A DNA stretch of 64,000 nt, from assembly GCF_900110485.1 (NCBI RefSeq), contig NZ_FODY01000016.1, positions 32,295 to 96,294 on the forward strand, written 5' to 3'. The position numbers and the translations under genes are program-made. The notes beneath the pieces are model-generated. The model had not been told where the DNA came from and did no database searches. It was given only the letters and a program-made list of their open reading frames with translations. Positions 9,385 to 17,903 of this stretch are shown here, one piece after another (position 1 is the stretch's first letter; every line of letters begins with the position of its first letter). This DNA is from Propionispora vibrioides. GTDB lineage: Bacteria > Bacillota > Negativicutes > Propionisporales > Propionisporaceae.

Positions 9385-10437
9385 TCAACTGTCAAACGAA
9401 TGAATCACCAAATCGGAAGCCTTTACCTTGCCTTGCGGGATAACCTTATTGGCTTCCAGGTCCTTGATCCAAGGTACAATTTCGTCTTCCACTATTTTGG
9501 TATCGGTAGCATAATAATGAGTGGCATTGACCGGCACATGAATCCAGTCCTCGGTCATTTTGCGAGCCTCTTCCGGATTGTCATTCGCCCATTTTTGAGC
9601 CTTGGCAATGGCTCTGGCGAATTTTTTAATGATTTCCGGATTTTTGTCAATAAAGTCAGTCGTAAAGTAGTAATACCCTACACCACCGCCTACGCCCAGA
9701 CCGGCATCCAGGCTGTCGGCTATTTTGACCATGCCGGCATCTTCCATGGATTTATAGTAAGGCGGATGCACCCCGGCCACACCGACCAGCCCCTGCTTCA
9801 ATGCCTGTACGGCCTGCACGTCCGGCATGGATACCCACTCAATCTTGCTCCGGTCCAGCCCCTGTTTATCAGCTATTTGGCCGGCCAAGAAATCAGCGCA
9901 GATATTCTTGGTAATCGTCGAAAATTTAACGGTCCCTTCTTTGCTGTTTAGATCTTTAAAAGAATGGATATTGCCGTCTTTTTGCGGATTGACATACCAG
10001 AACATATGGCGCAGTTTGGGGTCCTGGTCGGGAGTAGGATCAATCCCGGCCCGGACAACGCCTTTAATTTTCGCCCCGCCGGCTATCGCCACGGCCAGGG
10101 TATTGGGATGAGCCGATCCCACATCATTATTGCCATTAAGTACCGACGGAATTTGCTGGGCCGGCTGTGTATCGCCGGTATAGACAATCTTTAGCCCTTC
10201 TTCAGCAAAAAAGCCTTTTAAATCCGCCACCACCCAGGGAGTGGATTCGCAATTGGTTTTTGACCAGGTTTTAATGGGAAATAAATTATCTTTCGCATCG
10301 GTTGTTTGCGCACTTTTAGCCCCTTCGCCACCGCTGACCGGCTTATCGGCAAAATTGGCACCATAGGCGATACCGCCGATAATCGCCAGCCCGATAAGAC
10401 CGGCTATAATACTTTTAACTGTCTTTTTTTCCGCCAT
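9385..10437 (-). CDS. SsuA/NMT1-like ABC transporter substrate-binding protein
   Basis: Periplasmic-binding-fold protein of the NitT/TauT type, 350 aa. One hydrophobic segment (residues 9-26) acts as signal anchor; no lipobox cysteine follows it. The body has the family pattern of a substrate pocket in two lobes (residues 50-330). It lies downstream of two cognate permeases and directly upstream of nitrogenase-like pair B. The substrate cannot be read from sequence; an organosulfur compound (sulfonate, thioether or similar) is inferred from the neighbours. Confidence 0.85.
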   Translation of the reverse strand: MAEKKTVKSIIAGLIGLAIIGGIAYGANFADKPVSGGEGAKSAQTTDAKDNLFPIKTWSKTNCESTPWVVADLKGFFAEEGLKIVYTGDTQPAQQIPSVLNGNNDVGSAHPNTLAVAIAGGAKIKGVVRAGIDPTPDQDPKLRHMFWYVNPQKDGNIHSFKDLNSKEGTVKFSTITKNICADFLAGQIADKQGLDRSKIEWVSMPDVQAVQALKQGLVGVAGVHPPYYKSMEDAGMVKIADSLDAGLGVGGGVGYYYFTTDFIDKNPEIIKKFARAIAKAQKWANDNPEEARKMTEDWIHVPVNATHYYATDTKIVEDEIVPWIKDLEANKVIPQGKVKASDLVIHSFDS

Positions 10438-10472
10438 ATTTCTTCATTCCTTTTTTTAAATTTGATAAATCC

Positions 10473-11306
10473 CTAATATTCCGGTGTATGTTCCTGCCAG
10501 CTAATCAGTTTACGCTCCAACTTGCCGAACAGGTAATTCAGGCTAAGCCCCAACCCGGATATGACCACAGTAGCGGCAAATAAAATAGGAATCTGATAAT
10601 TGATCTGGGCATTCCAGACCAGCCAGCCCAAACCGCTGCTGGCGCCGATCATTTCCGCCGCAATCAGCATAAAGAAGGCTACGCCCGAACTCATTTTAAG
10701 GCCGTGAAAAATAGCGGGTGCCGCCGCCGGCAATATCACTTTATAAAACAGTTCCTTGCCCTTGACCCCCATAGACTGGGCCGATTTAATCAGCAAAGGA
10801 TCAATTTCCTTAACACCGGTTATGGTATGCAGCAATACAGGCCAGACGCAAACCCAGACAATCATGGCCACTTTGGAAACCTCACCAATCCCGAATAGTA
10901 AGATAAATACCGGAAAAAGGGAGAAAGGATTGACGGCATTTAACAGACGCAAAACCGGTGTGGCAATCCGTTCAAACAGCTTAAACCAGCCGCCCAGAAA
11001 AAAGCCCAGCGGAATACCGACAACTGCCGCAATGGCAAAGCCCCCCAGCGCCCTCCCCAGACTGGCACTGATATGCTTGAGCAACGTTCCGTCAAGCAGG
11101 AGTTCCCGCAAGGTTGCCAATACCACCGACGGCGGCGAAATAAAGGTCTGTTCCACCCAACCGACGCGGGGAGCGATTTCCCAAAGCAGCAGAAAAATAA
11201 TAATGGAGCTATTCGTATACAGGCCGTCGCCAAACCACCTGGCGATACCTTGCACAGACAACAACCTTTTTCGGCCTGAAGATGTTTCCTTCCAGATCAC
11301 TTCCAT
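10473..11306 (-). CDS. SsuC/TauC-type ABC permease
   Basis: Integral membrane permease, 277 aa from the ATG at 11306 (GGAG 8 bp upstream; the longer in-frame start lacks a site). Homologous to the proteins at 2 and 11356, with the same WEIAPR, LLNAVNPFSL and AAEMIGASSGLGWLV blocks. No ATPase gene accompanies it here; the likely partner is at 1099. Second of two tandem permeases, which may form a heterodimeric channel. Confidence 0.88.
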   Translation of the reverse strand: MEVIWKETSSGRKRLLSVQGIARWFGDGLYTNSSIIIFLLLWEIAPRVGWVEQTFISPPSVVLATLRELLLDGTLLKHISASLGRALGGFAIAAVVGIPLGFFLGGWFKLFERIATPVLRLLNAVNPFSLFPVFILLFGIGEVSKVAMIVWVCVWPVLLHTITGVKEIDPLLIKSAQSMGVKGKELFYKVILPAAAPAIFHGLKMSSGVAFFMLIAAEMIGASSGLGWLVWNAQINYQIPILFAATVVISGLGLSLNYLFGKLERKLISWQEHTPEY

Positions 11307-11355
11307 CACCACCACTCCTTTCTTTAACAAAATTCAACTAGCCCACCAAGCCCGG

Positions 11356-12123
11356 TTACTGTTTCCATTCGAGAAGATTTTCCTCCAGCCAGTAAATAAA
11401 ATAGTTAATCGCCATTCCCAGTATAGCAATGATAATCGTCGCGGCAAACAGGCGGGGAATCACGAAATTCATTGATGAATTTTGCACGAGCCAGCCCAGT
11501 CCGGCGCTGGCGCCGATCATTTCCGCCGCAATCAGCATCAGAAAAGCATGGGAGGCTCCGGTACGGATACCGGTGAAGATGACCGGTGCCGCACCGGGCA
11601 GCAGCACTCTGGTGAAAATGGTCAGCCGGCCAGCCCCCACCGAACGGGCGCTTTTAATATACAACGGATCAATCTGCTGCACCCCGGCAATCGTGGTAAA
11701 CAGCACCGGCCAGATGGTGGACCAGAAAATAATGCTGACTTTGGCAATCTCGCCAATTCCAAAAAAAAGAATAAAAATGGGAAACAAAGAGAACGCATTG
11801 ATCTGTCCCAGCAGACGCAGCAAAGGCCTTACGTGACGGGACAGAGTGGGAAAAACACCGCCTAACACAAACCCTGCCGGGATAGCAAGGACAAGGGCCA
11901 GCAGCAGTCCCAGCAACGTTCGCTGCAAGCTCGCCGCCATATGAATAAACAGCTCCCCATTGGCCAACAGCTTGCCAATGGCCTGCAACACCGCGGAGAA
12001 AGGCGGAATGAACTGAGCATCAAGCACTCCCACCCGGGGAAGGACCTCCCACAATAGGAAAAAGAAAATCACCCCGGAAATATCAATTAGCCGTTCGCTT
12101 AGTTGACGCAATACCTCTTTCAT
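11356..12123 (-). CDS. SsuC/TauC-type ABC permease
   Basis: Permease of 255 aa, paralogous to the next gene (10473), with the same WEVLPR, FSLFPIFILFFGIGE and AAEMIGASAGLGWLV blocks. Its ATG is preceded by AGGAGG and overlaps the 3' end of nifB by 41 bp, so nifB and the transporter are in one unit and probably coupled in translation. Confidence 0.88.
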   Translation of the reverse strand: MKEVLRQLSERLIDISGVIFFFLLWEVLPRVGVLDAQFIPPFSAVLQAIGKLLANGELFIHMAASLQRTLLGLLLALVLAIPAGFVLGGVFPTLSRHVRPLLRLLGQINAFSLFPIFILFFGIGEIAKVSIIFWSTIWPVLFTTIAGVQQIDPLYIKSARSVGAGRLTIFTRVLLPGAAPVIFTGIRTGASHAFLMLIAAEMIGASAGLGWLVQNSSMNFVIPRLFAATIIIAILGMAINYFIYWLEENLLEWKQ

Positions 12124-13393
12124 ACTCAGTTGCCTCCTGCTTAATTAACACTTCGACCGCATAACGCAGGCCGTTTTCCACACTGTCACAATATTCGATG
12201 GCGGTAACGCCCCGGCAGCTTAGCTTATCCTTGGCATGGGGGCCGATACGCATGGTCAGCACCGCATCACAGTCCTGCAAGGCATCAATGGTTTGATCCC
12301 GCCTGTTTTCGCCCTCTTCGCAATCGGCCATACCGGAACAATACTTACTGGCCGAGCGCTGTTCCATAGGCTGAAACGTATATCCGTCACCCTGATAAAT
12401 CGTAAAGCCTGTCGCATGTCCGAAGTGTTGATCCACCAGCTTGTTGTATTTGGAAGTAACGGCAATCCGGTATTGTTTTCTTACCGGATTGTATACTTTT
12501 TTCGTCTCACCCGTACGGTTTGCCATACGAAACTCCTGGGAACGGTCTTCGTGGAGCCTGCCGATGGCATCGGCCCGGCATTGCTGACAGTGACGCATTT
12601 GCGGCAAGTCAAGCTGGCAAAGATTTCTTAGTTCATTGACCTCTTTCATGCTGGTTTGCGGAAAATTCTCGAAATTACTGCCGGTTGCCGGAATTAGCGG
12701 CATAATATTGGTAACAAATACGCCCAGCTCCTTAACCTTTTTTACAACCTCGGGAATATGGTGATCGTTAATGCCTTTGATCATCACCATATTCACCTTT
12801 ACCAGTATGCCGTGCCCGGTTAAGTACCGGATACCTGCCAACTGGTTTTGTAACAAGATCTCGGCTGCTGCTTTTCCTTCATAGCGGCGGCCCTGATAGG
12901 TAATAAACTGATATATCTTAGCGCCAATCTCGCTATCCAGCGCATTCAGCGTAACGGTAACATGATGAATCCCCAGCTCTACCATTTCGGCCGCATAGTC
13001 CGGCAGCCGCAGTCCGTTGGTGGACAGGCAGAAAACCACCTCAGGCGCGATGGCCTGTATCGCCTTAATTGTCTGTTTGGTCGCCTGCCAGTCGGCCAGC
13101 GCATCACCCGGCCCGGCGATCCCCACAACACTCAGGTCTTCCACCTTTTCCCGGACCCAGACAAACTTTTCCCTGGCCAGTTCAGGAGTTAATACCTCGC
13201 TGGTAACACCCGGCCGGCTTTCATTCACACAGTCGAATTTACGATTGCAGTAATTGCACTGGATGTTGCACCGGGGTGCCACCGGTAAATGAATACGCGC
13301 GTATTTGCTGTGCGCTTCGGCGGAATAGCAAGGATGCCTTTGAGTCTTTTCCCAAACTGACTGACTGATACTTCCCGGGCAAACGCAAGTCAT
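12083..13393 (-). CDS. nifB: NifB: radical SAM NifB-co (L-cluster) synthase with C-terminal NifX domain
   Basis: 436 aa. Radical SAM motif C42-x3-C46-x2-C49 (RCNIQCNYC) near the N-terminus, then a TIM-barrel core to about residue 290, then a NifX/NafY-like domain (about 310-420, starting YRIAVTSKYNKLVDQHFGHA). NifB makes the 8Fe-9S-C precursor used by nitrogenases and by methylthio-alkane reductase. As the only NifB in the window it implies that at least some of the four component 1 pairs carry a NifB-derived cluster. Leader RNA copy 4 and a MITE lie upstream; the permease at 11356 overlaps its end. Confidence 0.93.
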   Translation of the reverse strand: MTCVCPGSISQSVWEKTQRHPCYSAEAHSKYARIHLPVAPRCNIQCNYCNRKFDCVNESRPGVTSEVLTPELAREKFVWVREKVEDLSVVGIAGPGDALADWQATKQTIKAIQAIAPEVVFCLSTNGLRLPDYAAEMVELGIHHVTVTLNALDSEIGAKIYQFITYQGRRYEGKAAAEILLQNQLAGIRYLTGHGILVKVNMVMIKGINDHHIPEVVKKVKELGVFVTNIMPLIPATGSNFENFPQTSMKEVNELRNLCQLDLPQMRHCQQCRADAIGRLHEDRSQEFRMANRTGETKKVYNPVRKQYRIAVTSKYNKLVDQHFGHATGFTIYQGDGYTFQPMEQRSASKYCSGMADCEEGENRRDQTIDALQDCDAVLTMRIGPHAKDKLSCRGVTAIEYCDSVENGLRYAVEVLIKQEATEYERGIASTKRTAN

Positions 13394-13435
13394 ACTATCA
13401 CCTCTTTCTCTCCCATCACCAACCGTATATTAATA

Positions 13436-13493
13436 AAAAGGCTGCAGAAATCGTCTGTTTCTGCAGCCTTCAGTCGGGTCTGATCAGCTTGTT
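13436..13493 (-). promoter_or_regulatory. Leader RNA copy 4, upstream of nifB
   Basis: Minus strand: AGCU-GA, P2 UCAG/CUGA (loop ACCCGA), A, GGCUGC, where GGCU pairs with AGCU as P1 and also opens the terminator GGCUGCAGAAA/TTTCTGCAGCC with a T run. Its 5' edge abuts a MITE, so no promoter is visible directly upstream. Confidence 0.78.
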
Positions 13494-13498
13494 GCCTG

Positions 13499-13662
13499 GG
13501 GAACCACTGCTTTATTCACACTGCACAGTCTGGCGGATCTTTTTCCGTCTGACTGCGTCAGCCAAACCTTGAAATAGGGACCGCTATTTCTGCGGTTTTA
13601 CTTCCTTGCCAGCCGAAAGAAGCTCTCGCCAGGCCGGCTGTCTCATTAAACCAACGGTTCCC
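13499..13662. repeat. MITE family 1, copy 1 (164 bp)
   Basis: Interspersed repeat with terminal inverted repeats GGGAACC...GGTTCCC. Most of its sequence is shared with the copies at 47192 and 57399. It lies between nifH and leader copy 4. No coding capacity. The TA flank seen at the other copies is not preserved here. Confidence 0.8.
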
Positions 13663-13678
13663 GGACAACTCTTTTCTA

Positions 13679-14554
13679 TTAAATAGCCGCCGCCTTCCCC
13701 CGCACTTCACCTGTCTCCAGGGCCAGCAAATGATCAGCCCATTTGGCTGCCCACTCGCGCAGTTCCGAAGTGTCTAACGGTGACGGAACTTTCGATTCCG
13801 TAGTATCAATGATTTTCTGGGCCAGTTTCCCATAAATCTTGGCCTGCTCGGAATTAGGCGCGGCTTCTACCGCCGTCTTACCCTGCAGCTCGGCCTGGGT
13901 TACTGTTACCGAACGGGGAATATACTCTACAACCCGCGTTTGGGTTCGATCAACAAAATCATCGACAATATCCTTGGCATAGGGCGCATTAATCGAATTG
14001 GCAATTAAACCACCCAGCAGGGCGCCGCCCGAATTGGAGTACTTTTTAATCCCCTTGAACAGATTGTTGGCGGCATACACGGCCATGAAATCGGCCGACG
14101 ATACAGTAAACACGTGCTCGGCAATACCCTCGCGGATGGGAACGGCAAAGCCGCCGCATACTACGTCACCGAGAACATCATAGATAATCACGTCTAAGTC
14201 AAGTTCCTCATATACCTTCAGTTGTTTTAAAAGCTGTACGGCGGTAATGATACCGCGTCCGGCACAGCCCACTCCCGGCGCCGGGCCGCCGGCCTCCACG
14301 CAATAGATGCCGTTAAACCCTTTAAAAATAACATCCTCCGCCTTTACCTGCGTTTTTTCCCGCAAAGTATCCAGCACAGTGGGGATGTACGTACCGCCCC
14401 GCAACGTATTGGTCGAATCAGCCTTCGGGTCGCAGCCGAACTGCATAACCTTTAGTCCCAGCTTGGACAATGCCGCGCTGATATTGGAAGTGGTGGTTGA
14501 TTTACCAATTCCGCCTTTGCCATAAATAGCAATCTGCTTAATCTTTTTACTCAT
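13679..14554 (-). CDS. nifH: NifH-like Fe protein (dinitrogenase reductase family)
   Basis: ATP-dependent electron donor, homodimer with one bridging 4Fe-4S cluster, 291 aa. P-loop GKGGIGKST at 12-20, cluster ligands Cys97 (GVGCAGRG) and Cys133 ([11 protein letters not shown]), and Arg100, the residue ADP-ribosylated in classical NifH. It is the only Fe protein in the window and would have to serve four component 1 pairs. Preceded by leader RNA copy 5 with its own promoter. The symbol denotes the family; a methylthio-alkane reductase MarH-type role is more likely than N2 fixation. Confidence 0.92.
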   Translation of the reverse strand: MSKKIKQIAIYGKGGIGKSTTTSNISAALSKLGLKVMQFGCDPKADSTNTLRGGTYIPTVLDTLREKTQVKAEDVIFKGFNGIYCVEAGGPAPGVGCAGRGIITAVQLLKQLKVYEELDLDVIIYDVLGDVVCGGFAVPIREGIAEHVFTVSSADFMAVYAANNLFKGIKKYSNSGGALLGGLIANSINAPYAKDIVDDFVDRTQTRVVEYIPRSVTVTQAELQGKTAVEAAPNSEQAKIYGKLAQKIIDTTESKVPSPLDTSELREWAAKWADHLLALETGEVRGKAAAI

Positions 14555-14639
14555 CTTTTATCCCCCTGTGTTTTTAAAATTTAGAACCCGGCTAATGCGC
14601 GGATTTTATGCCTATCAGAAGTTTTATTTCCGATAAACC

Positions 14640-14705
14640 AAAAAAGACCAGAAGAACATTTCCGCAGAAATGCCTCTGGCCTTTAGCTTGATAACTAATC
14701 AGCAT
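14640..14705 (-). promoter_or_regulatory. Leader RNA copy 5, upstream of nifH
   Basis: Minus strand: GCU-GA, P2 UUAGUU/AGCUAA (6 bp with one wobble, loop AUCA), A, GGCCAG opening the terminator, which ends CTGGTCTTTTTT. P2 differs from the common UCAG/CUGA by a compensated change (UUAG/CUAA). Confidence 0.8.
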
Positions 14706-14734
14706 ATGAATATTAAATAATAGCTCTTTTGTTT

Positions 14735-14762
14735 ATTATACTCAAAAGTTTTTAAAATGCAA
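14735..14762 (-). promoter_or_regulatory. Sigma-A promoter for nifH
   Basis: TTGCAT (14757-14762) and TATAAT (14735-14740), 16 bp apart, just upstream of leader copy 5. Confidence 0.65.
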
Positions 14763-14810
14763 GCATTTTTTTCAAAAAATAGTGTTTAGTGTAAAAAATG
14801 GGTAATACAG

Positions 14811-15227
14811 TTATATTCCATCACCATGGACTCCTTCCACCTCATGAACACGCCGTTTTTCAGTTTTTTCAATTTGTTCTACTTTGCCGTTGGCAAAACG
14901 AATAACCAGTTGTCCATACTGGATTTTTTGCAGTTCGGTAACAATCTGTGCCTGCAGCGGATGAACGGATACGGGCTTGCCATACTTTACGTAGCCGGCT
15001 TCCCGGCTTTTATTGGTAATGATATATTTCTCTGTTTTTTCAATTTTGACAACATAGCCGTCCTGTATCGTCAAAATCAAATAGCCGTTTTCCGCGGAAA
15101 ACAAAAAATGATTCACGATCTCCAGTACCTGATTCTGAAGCTGCCTGCCCAAGGTATTTTTTCCCGGGCTGCGCGCACTGCGCACTTCGGCTGTAATATT
15201 TTTTCTGGCAGTAGGATGATCTGACAT
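14811..15227 (-). CDS. YezD-like protein with two DUF2292 repeats
   Basis: 138 aa, cytoplasmic, with two tandem copies of the short DUF2292/YezD unit: residues about 30-70 (NGYLILTIQDGYVVKIEKTEKY) and 95-125 (YGQLVIRFANGKVEQIEKTEKR). Single-unit YezD proteins are commonly encoded with sulfur assimilation genes in Firmicutes; their function is not established. The ATG follows AGGAGG. Two leader RNA copies (6 and 7) precede it, tying it to the same regulon. The N-terminal 25 residues are basic and probably unstructured. Confidence 0.75.
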   Translation of the reverse strand: MSDHPTARKNITAEVRSARSPGKNTLGRQLQNQVLEIVNHFLFSAENGYLILTIQDGYVVKIEKTEKYIITNKSREAGYVKYGKPVSVHPLQAQIVTELQKIQYGQLVIRFANGKVEQIEKTEKRRVHEVEGVHGDGI

Positions 15228-15251
15228 ATAACTCCTCCTTGATTAACATAC

Positions 15252-15312
15252 TTAGGGCTAAGGGCACAGATATTTCCCTCGCGCCTTCAGTTAAATTCCT
15301 GATCAGCCGCGC
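15252..15312 (-). promoter_or_regulatory. Leader RNA copy 6 (degenerate), proximal copy before YezD-like gene
   Basis: Minus strand: GGCU-GA, P2 UCAG/CUGA (loop GAAUUUAA), A, GGCGCGAGGG. The sensing part is intact, but the following stem is imperfect (AGGGAAA against TGCCCT and AGCCC) and lacks a clean T run, so terminator function is doubtful. Confidence 0.55.
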
Positions 15313-15338
15313 CATTGACAAGCGTAGTCGATGAAAAA

Positions 15339-15404
15339 CAAAAAAGACCAAAAGATTTTCCCCTGGGAAAAAACTTTTAGCCTTCAGTTTTTCTGATTAG
15401 CTTA
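15339..15404 (-). promoter_or_regulatory. Leader RNA copy 7, distal copy before YezD-like gene
   Basis: Minus strand: AGCU-AA, P2 UCAG/CUGA (loop AAAAA), A, GGCUAAAAG, terminator closed by CTTTTGGTC and TTTTTT. The internal loop is AA instead of GA. Confidence 0.78.
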
Positions 15405-15421
15405 TTCTTTTATTGAGTTAA

Positions 15422-15450
15422 ATTATAGCAAGTTCCCTGCGCTACGTCAA
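15422..15450 (-). promoter_or_regulatory. Sigma-A promoter for YezD-like gene
   Basis: TTGACG (15445-15450) and TATAAT (15422-15427) with a 17 bp spacer, immediately upstream of leader copy 7. Confidence 0.75.
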
Positions 15451-15592
15451 TACGGTTGTAATAAGATGCATTTACTTTTTTTACCTGCCTATATAAAAAT
15501 TTATTAGTTCTTTGGCTTGAATGCTTGCGGGAAATATGCTACGATTCAACCACTATTATTTGCAAAGTATACCCCTTCGGATGGTGATAAAT

Positions 15593-16960
15593 ATGTTTGA
15601 CCTGGTGCTTGCCAACGGCATTCTTATTGACCCGGAGAAGCTGATCCGTTTTACCGGCCATATCGGCATTAGCGGCGGAAAAATCACTGCGATCAGCAAA
15701 ACCGAACTTCCAGGTGTCCGGCAATTGGATATAACGGGCAAAATCGTCTGCCCCGGTTTTATTGATATTCACGGTCATGTGGAACTGGACGCCTACTGCG
15801 GCGAGTTGTCGCTGCGACAGGGAATTACCACAACGGTGGGCGGCAACTGCGGCTTTAGTCCTTTGGATATTAACGGCTTTTTCGCCAAACAGGAAAAAGA
15901 CGGCTTTATTGTCAACCAAGCCGAACTAATCGGCCACTCCTTCAGCCTCCGGGATAAAGTGGGCATCAAAGATCCCATGCAGCCGGCCACGACAGAGCAA
16001 CTGGCCAAAATGGAATATCTGGTGGAAGAAGCTTTTGAAGCGGGGGCCTGCGGCCTGTCACTGGGCCTGGCTTATGCACCGGGCAGCTCGGACGAGGAAG
16101 TGTCCCGCTTAAGCAGACTGGCCGCCCGCTACGGCCGGATCGTCGCCGTTGATACCCGGATGGCTACCGGGATTGATATGTATTCCCTGGTAGAAGCCGT
16201 CAATATAGCCCGTCATACCGGCGCCCGGGTCCAAATCTCCCATCTGGTCTATCAATACGGCACCGGCATGATGGAAGAGGCGCTGGCGGTTATCAACCGG
16301 GCCCGCGCCGACGGCCTGGATGTCCGCTTCGACAGTGGGATGTACACCCAATGGGCCACCCATATCGGCGCCGCCCTGTTCCAGGAAGACTATATCCGGG
16401 ACAACGGCTGGGACCTGCAGGATATCGTCGCCATCACCGGCCCGTATAACGGACAGCGGCTGACGCCAGCCTTGTATCACGAACTGCGCACCCAGGCGCC
16501 GCATACGGCAGTGGTTGTGCTCACCGGCATCGAAGAGGAAATTTATCTGGCCCTGACCCACTCCTTTGCCATGCCGTCTACCGATACCGGCGCTTATGCC
16601 CCCGGCGAGGGACACCCGCAAATCGCCGGCAGTTTTCCTCGCTATTTTAAGAAGATGGTGGCCGAACGGTATGAGTTGACGCTCATGGAAGCAGTTCGCA
16701 AGGCTACCCTGCTGCCGGCCGAAACGCTGGGACTTCATACCAAGGGCCGCCTGCGGGAAGATATGGACGCCGACCTTGTCGTTTTCGACATAAAAACCTT
16801 GATCGACAAGGCCGATTTCGGTCTGCCCGACGTTCCGCCCGAAGGAATCGAATATGTCTTCCTCAACGGCAGGCTGGCCCTGGATCACGGGGTCATCCGG
16901 GATGCCAAGGCCGGTCAGGCTGCCCGCTGCATCAAACCGGTATACGACTATCAGATTTAA
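15593..16960 (+). CDS. D-aminoacylase/dihydroorotase-like zinc amidohydrolase
   Basis: Amidohydrolase-superfamily enzyme, 455 aa, of the N-acyl-D-amino-acid deacylase type. Metal site HGH in FIDIHGHVELD near residue 60, conserved Cys in GGNCGFSP near 85, His in QISHLVYQYG near 215, and Asp in PSTDTGAY near 330. It would hydrolyse an N-acyl amino acid or similar amide in the cytoplasm; the substrate is unknown. The ATG at 15593 is chosen because GGTGAT sits just upstream; other in-frame ATGs up to 15521 lack a site. Transcribed divergently from the YezD-like gene and not preceded by the leader RNA, so it is probably outside the sulfur regulon. Confidence 0.8.
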   Translation: MFDLVLANGILIDPEKLIRFTGHIGISGGKITAISKTELPGVRQLDITGKIVCPGFIDIHGHVELDAYCGELSLRQGITTTVGGNCGFSPLDINGFFAKQEKDGFIVNQAELIGHSFSLRDKVGIKDPMQPATTEQLAKMEYLVEEAFEAGACGLSLGLAYAPGSSDEEVSRLSRLAARYGRIVAVDTRMATGIDMYSLVEAVNIARHTGARVQISHLVYQYGTGMMEEALAVINRARADGLDVRFDSGMYTQWATHIGAALFQEDYIRDNGWDLQDIVAITGPYNGQRLTPALYHELRTQAPHTAVVVLTGIEEEIYLALTHSFAMPSTDTGAYAPGEGHPQIAGSFPRYFKKMVAERYELTLMEAVRKATLLPAETLGLHTKGRLREDMDADLVVFDIKTLIDKADFGLPDVPPEGIEYVFLNGRLALDHGVIRDAKAGQAARCIKPVYDYQI

Positions 16961-16965
16961 AACCG

Positions 16966-17020
16966 AAAAACAAAGGCTTTTGCCAAGTCCCCGCGGACCT
17001 AGGCAAAAGCCTTTATTTTT
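16966..17020. terminator. Bidirectional terminator
   Basis: Hairpin AAAGGCTTTTGCC/GGCAAAAGCCTTT with A and T runs on both sides, between the convergent amidohydrolase and ECF genes. Confidence 0.85.
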
Positions 17021-17564
17021 ACTTGTTAGTGGAAAGCACAGTGCCTTGCTGCGCTGGTGCAGCCACATATTTTTGCAGTTTTTTCACCGCCGGCAGGGCG
17101 ACAACCGCCGCCACACCGATCTGCACCAAATTACCGGGGACGGAGGTCAGCGGCGCCACCCAGTTGCCGTAAATAATTCCCTCGGCGCCGTAATAGCCAA
17201 CCACTTTGATCAGGCAAGCGGCGATCAGCGCCAGAAAATAAGCCTTCATAGTCCGGTTCCGTTCGGCGATAGCGCCAACGGTATATCCCATCAGACCGAC
17301 AATCAGCAGGGTAAAGGGAGCCCACAGAAACCAGCCGCCCACTACATCAAACAGAGCCATACCGATGCCACCGGCCAAAGCGCCGGTCCAACGGCCGTAA
17401 AGAATGGCGAAAATAAAAAGCGGCACATTTCCCAAATGAATCAGTCCGCCGTTGGCGGCAATGGGAAGACGAAGATTAACAAAGGATGTACAAATAAATA
17501 CGAGAGCAATACCTAACGCGGCATAGGCCAGTTGTTTTGTCTGGCTGAACGCTTGTTGTTTCAT
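17019..17564 (-). CDS. ECF transporter S component, probably for vitamin B6
   Basis: Small membrane protein (181 aa) with six hydrophobic segments, the substrate-binding S subunit of an energy-coupling-factor transporter. It would use a shared ECF ATPase/T module encoded elsewhere. Start at 17564, where GGAAGGA precedes the ATG; a longer in-frame start lacks a site. Its neighbour is a pyridoxal kinase-like gene and a MocR/PdxR regulator is divergent from that, so a B6 vitamer is the likely cargo. This assignment rests on context. Confidence 0.75.
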   Translation of the reverse strand: MKQQAFSQTKQLAYAALGIALVFICTSFVNLRLPIAANGGLIHLGNVPLFIFAILYGRWTGALAGGIGMALFDVVGGWFLWAPFTLLIVGLMGYTVGAIAERNRTMKAYFLALIAACLIKVVGYYGAEGIIYGNWVAPLTSVPGNLVQIGVAAVVALPAVKKLQKYVAAPAQQGTVLSTNK

Positions 17565-17705
17565 ACTTTTTCCTTCCTTTCCTATAGCCATGGCAGCCTG
17601 CCTGTATAGGCTTACTAAACAGAAAAGGCTGTCACCAAAATAGCATAACGTCCTTTTGGCATTGCCCCAAAAGGACCAAAAAGGCTAGGCCTACCTCCAA
17701 AATAC

Positions 17706-17806
17706 TTGAAAAATTTCCGGCTTACTAAAATCCGTAAACTCGCTTCGCTCAAACAACTACCCAAAGGGCACAGGCGGATTTCTTAACGTAAGCCAAAAAT
17801 TTTTCA
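17706..17806. repeat. Large imperfect inverted repeat between ECF and PdxK genes
   Basis: Arms 17706-17734 and 17774-17806 share TTGAAAAATTT, GGCTTAC and AAATCCG in inverted order around a 40 bp loop. A second hairpin GTCCTTTTGG/CCAAAAGGAC lies at about 17651-17680. The 17565-17903 gap has no gene. The structure may be a decayed small mobile element or a terminator of the kinase gene. Confidence 0.45.
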
Positions 17807-17903
17807 TCCTGCGGAACGTATTTTTCCGGAAAGGCCGAACGGGGAACGAACAGGCTACCGAAACTTTTTTATTGAAACAGGCTCTTTTCTGCCGGTCGCT
17901 CCT

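Noticed and set aside
3093..14554. Classical nitrogen fixation cluster
   Set aside because: No nifE/nifN, nifV, molybdate transport or glnB-type genes; His442 equivalents are missing and all neighbours are sulfur genes.
16109..17068. Long minus-strand ORF antisense to the amidohydrolase (319 codons)
   Set aside because: Shadow of a high-GC coding region; no family similarity and no initiation site.
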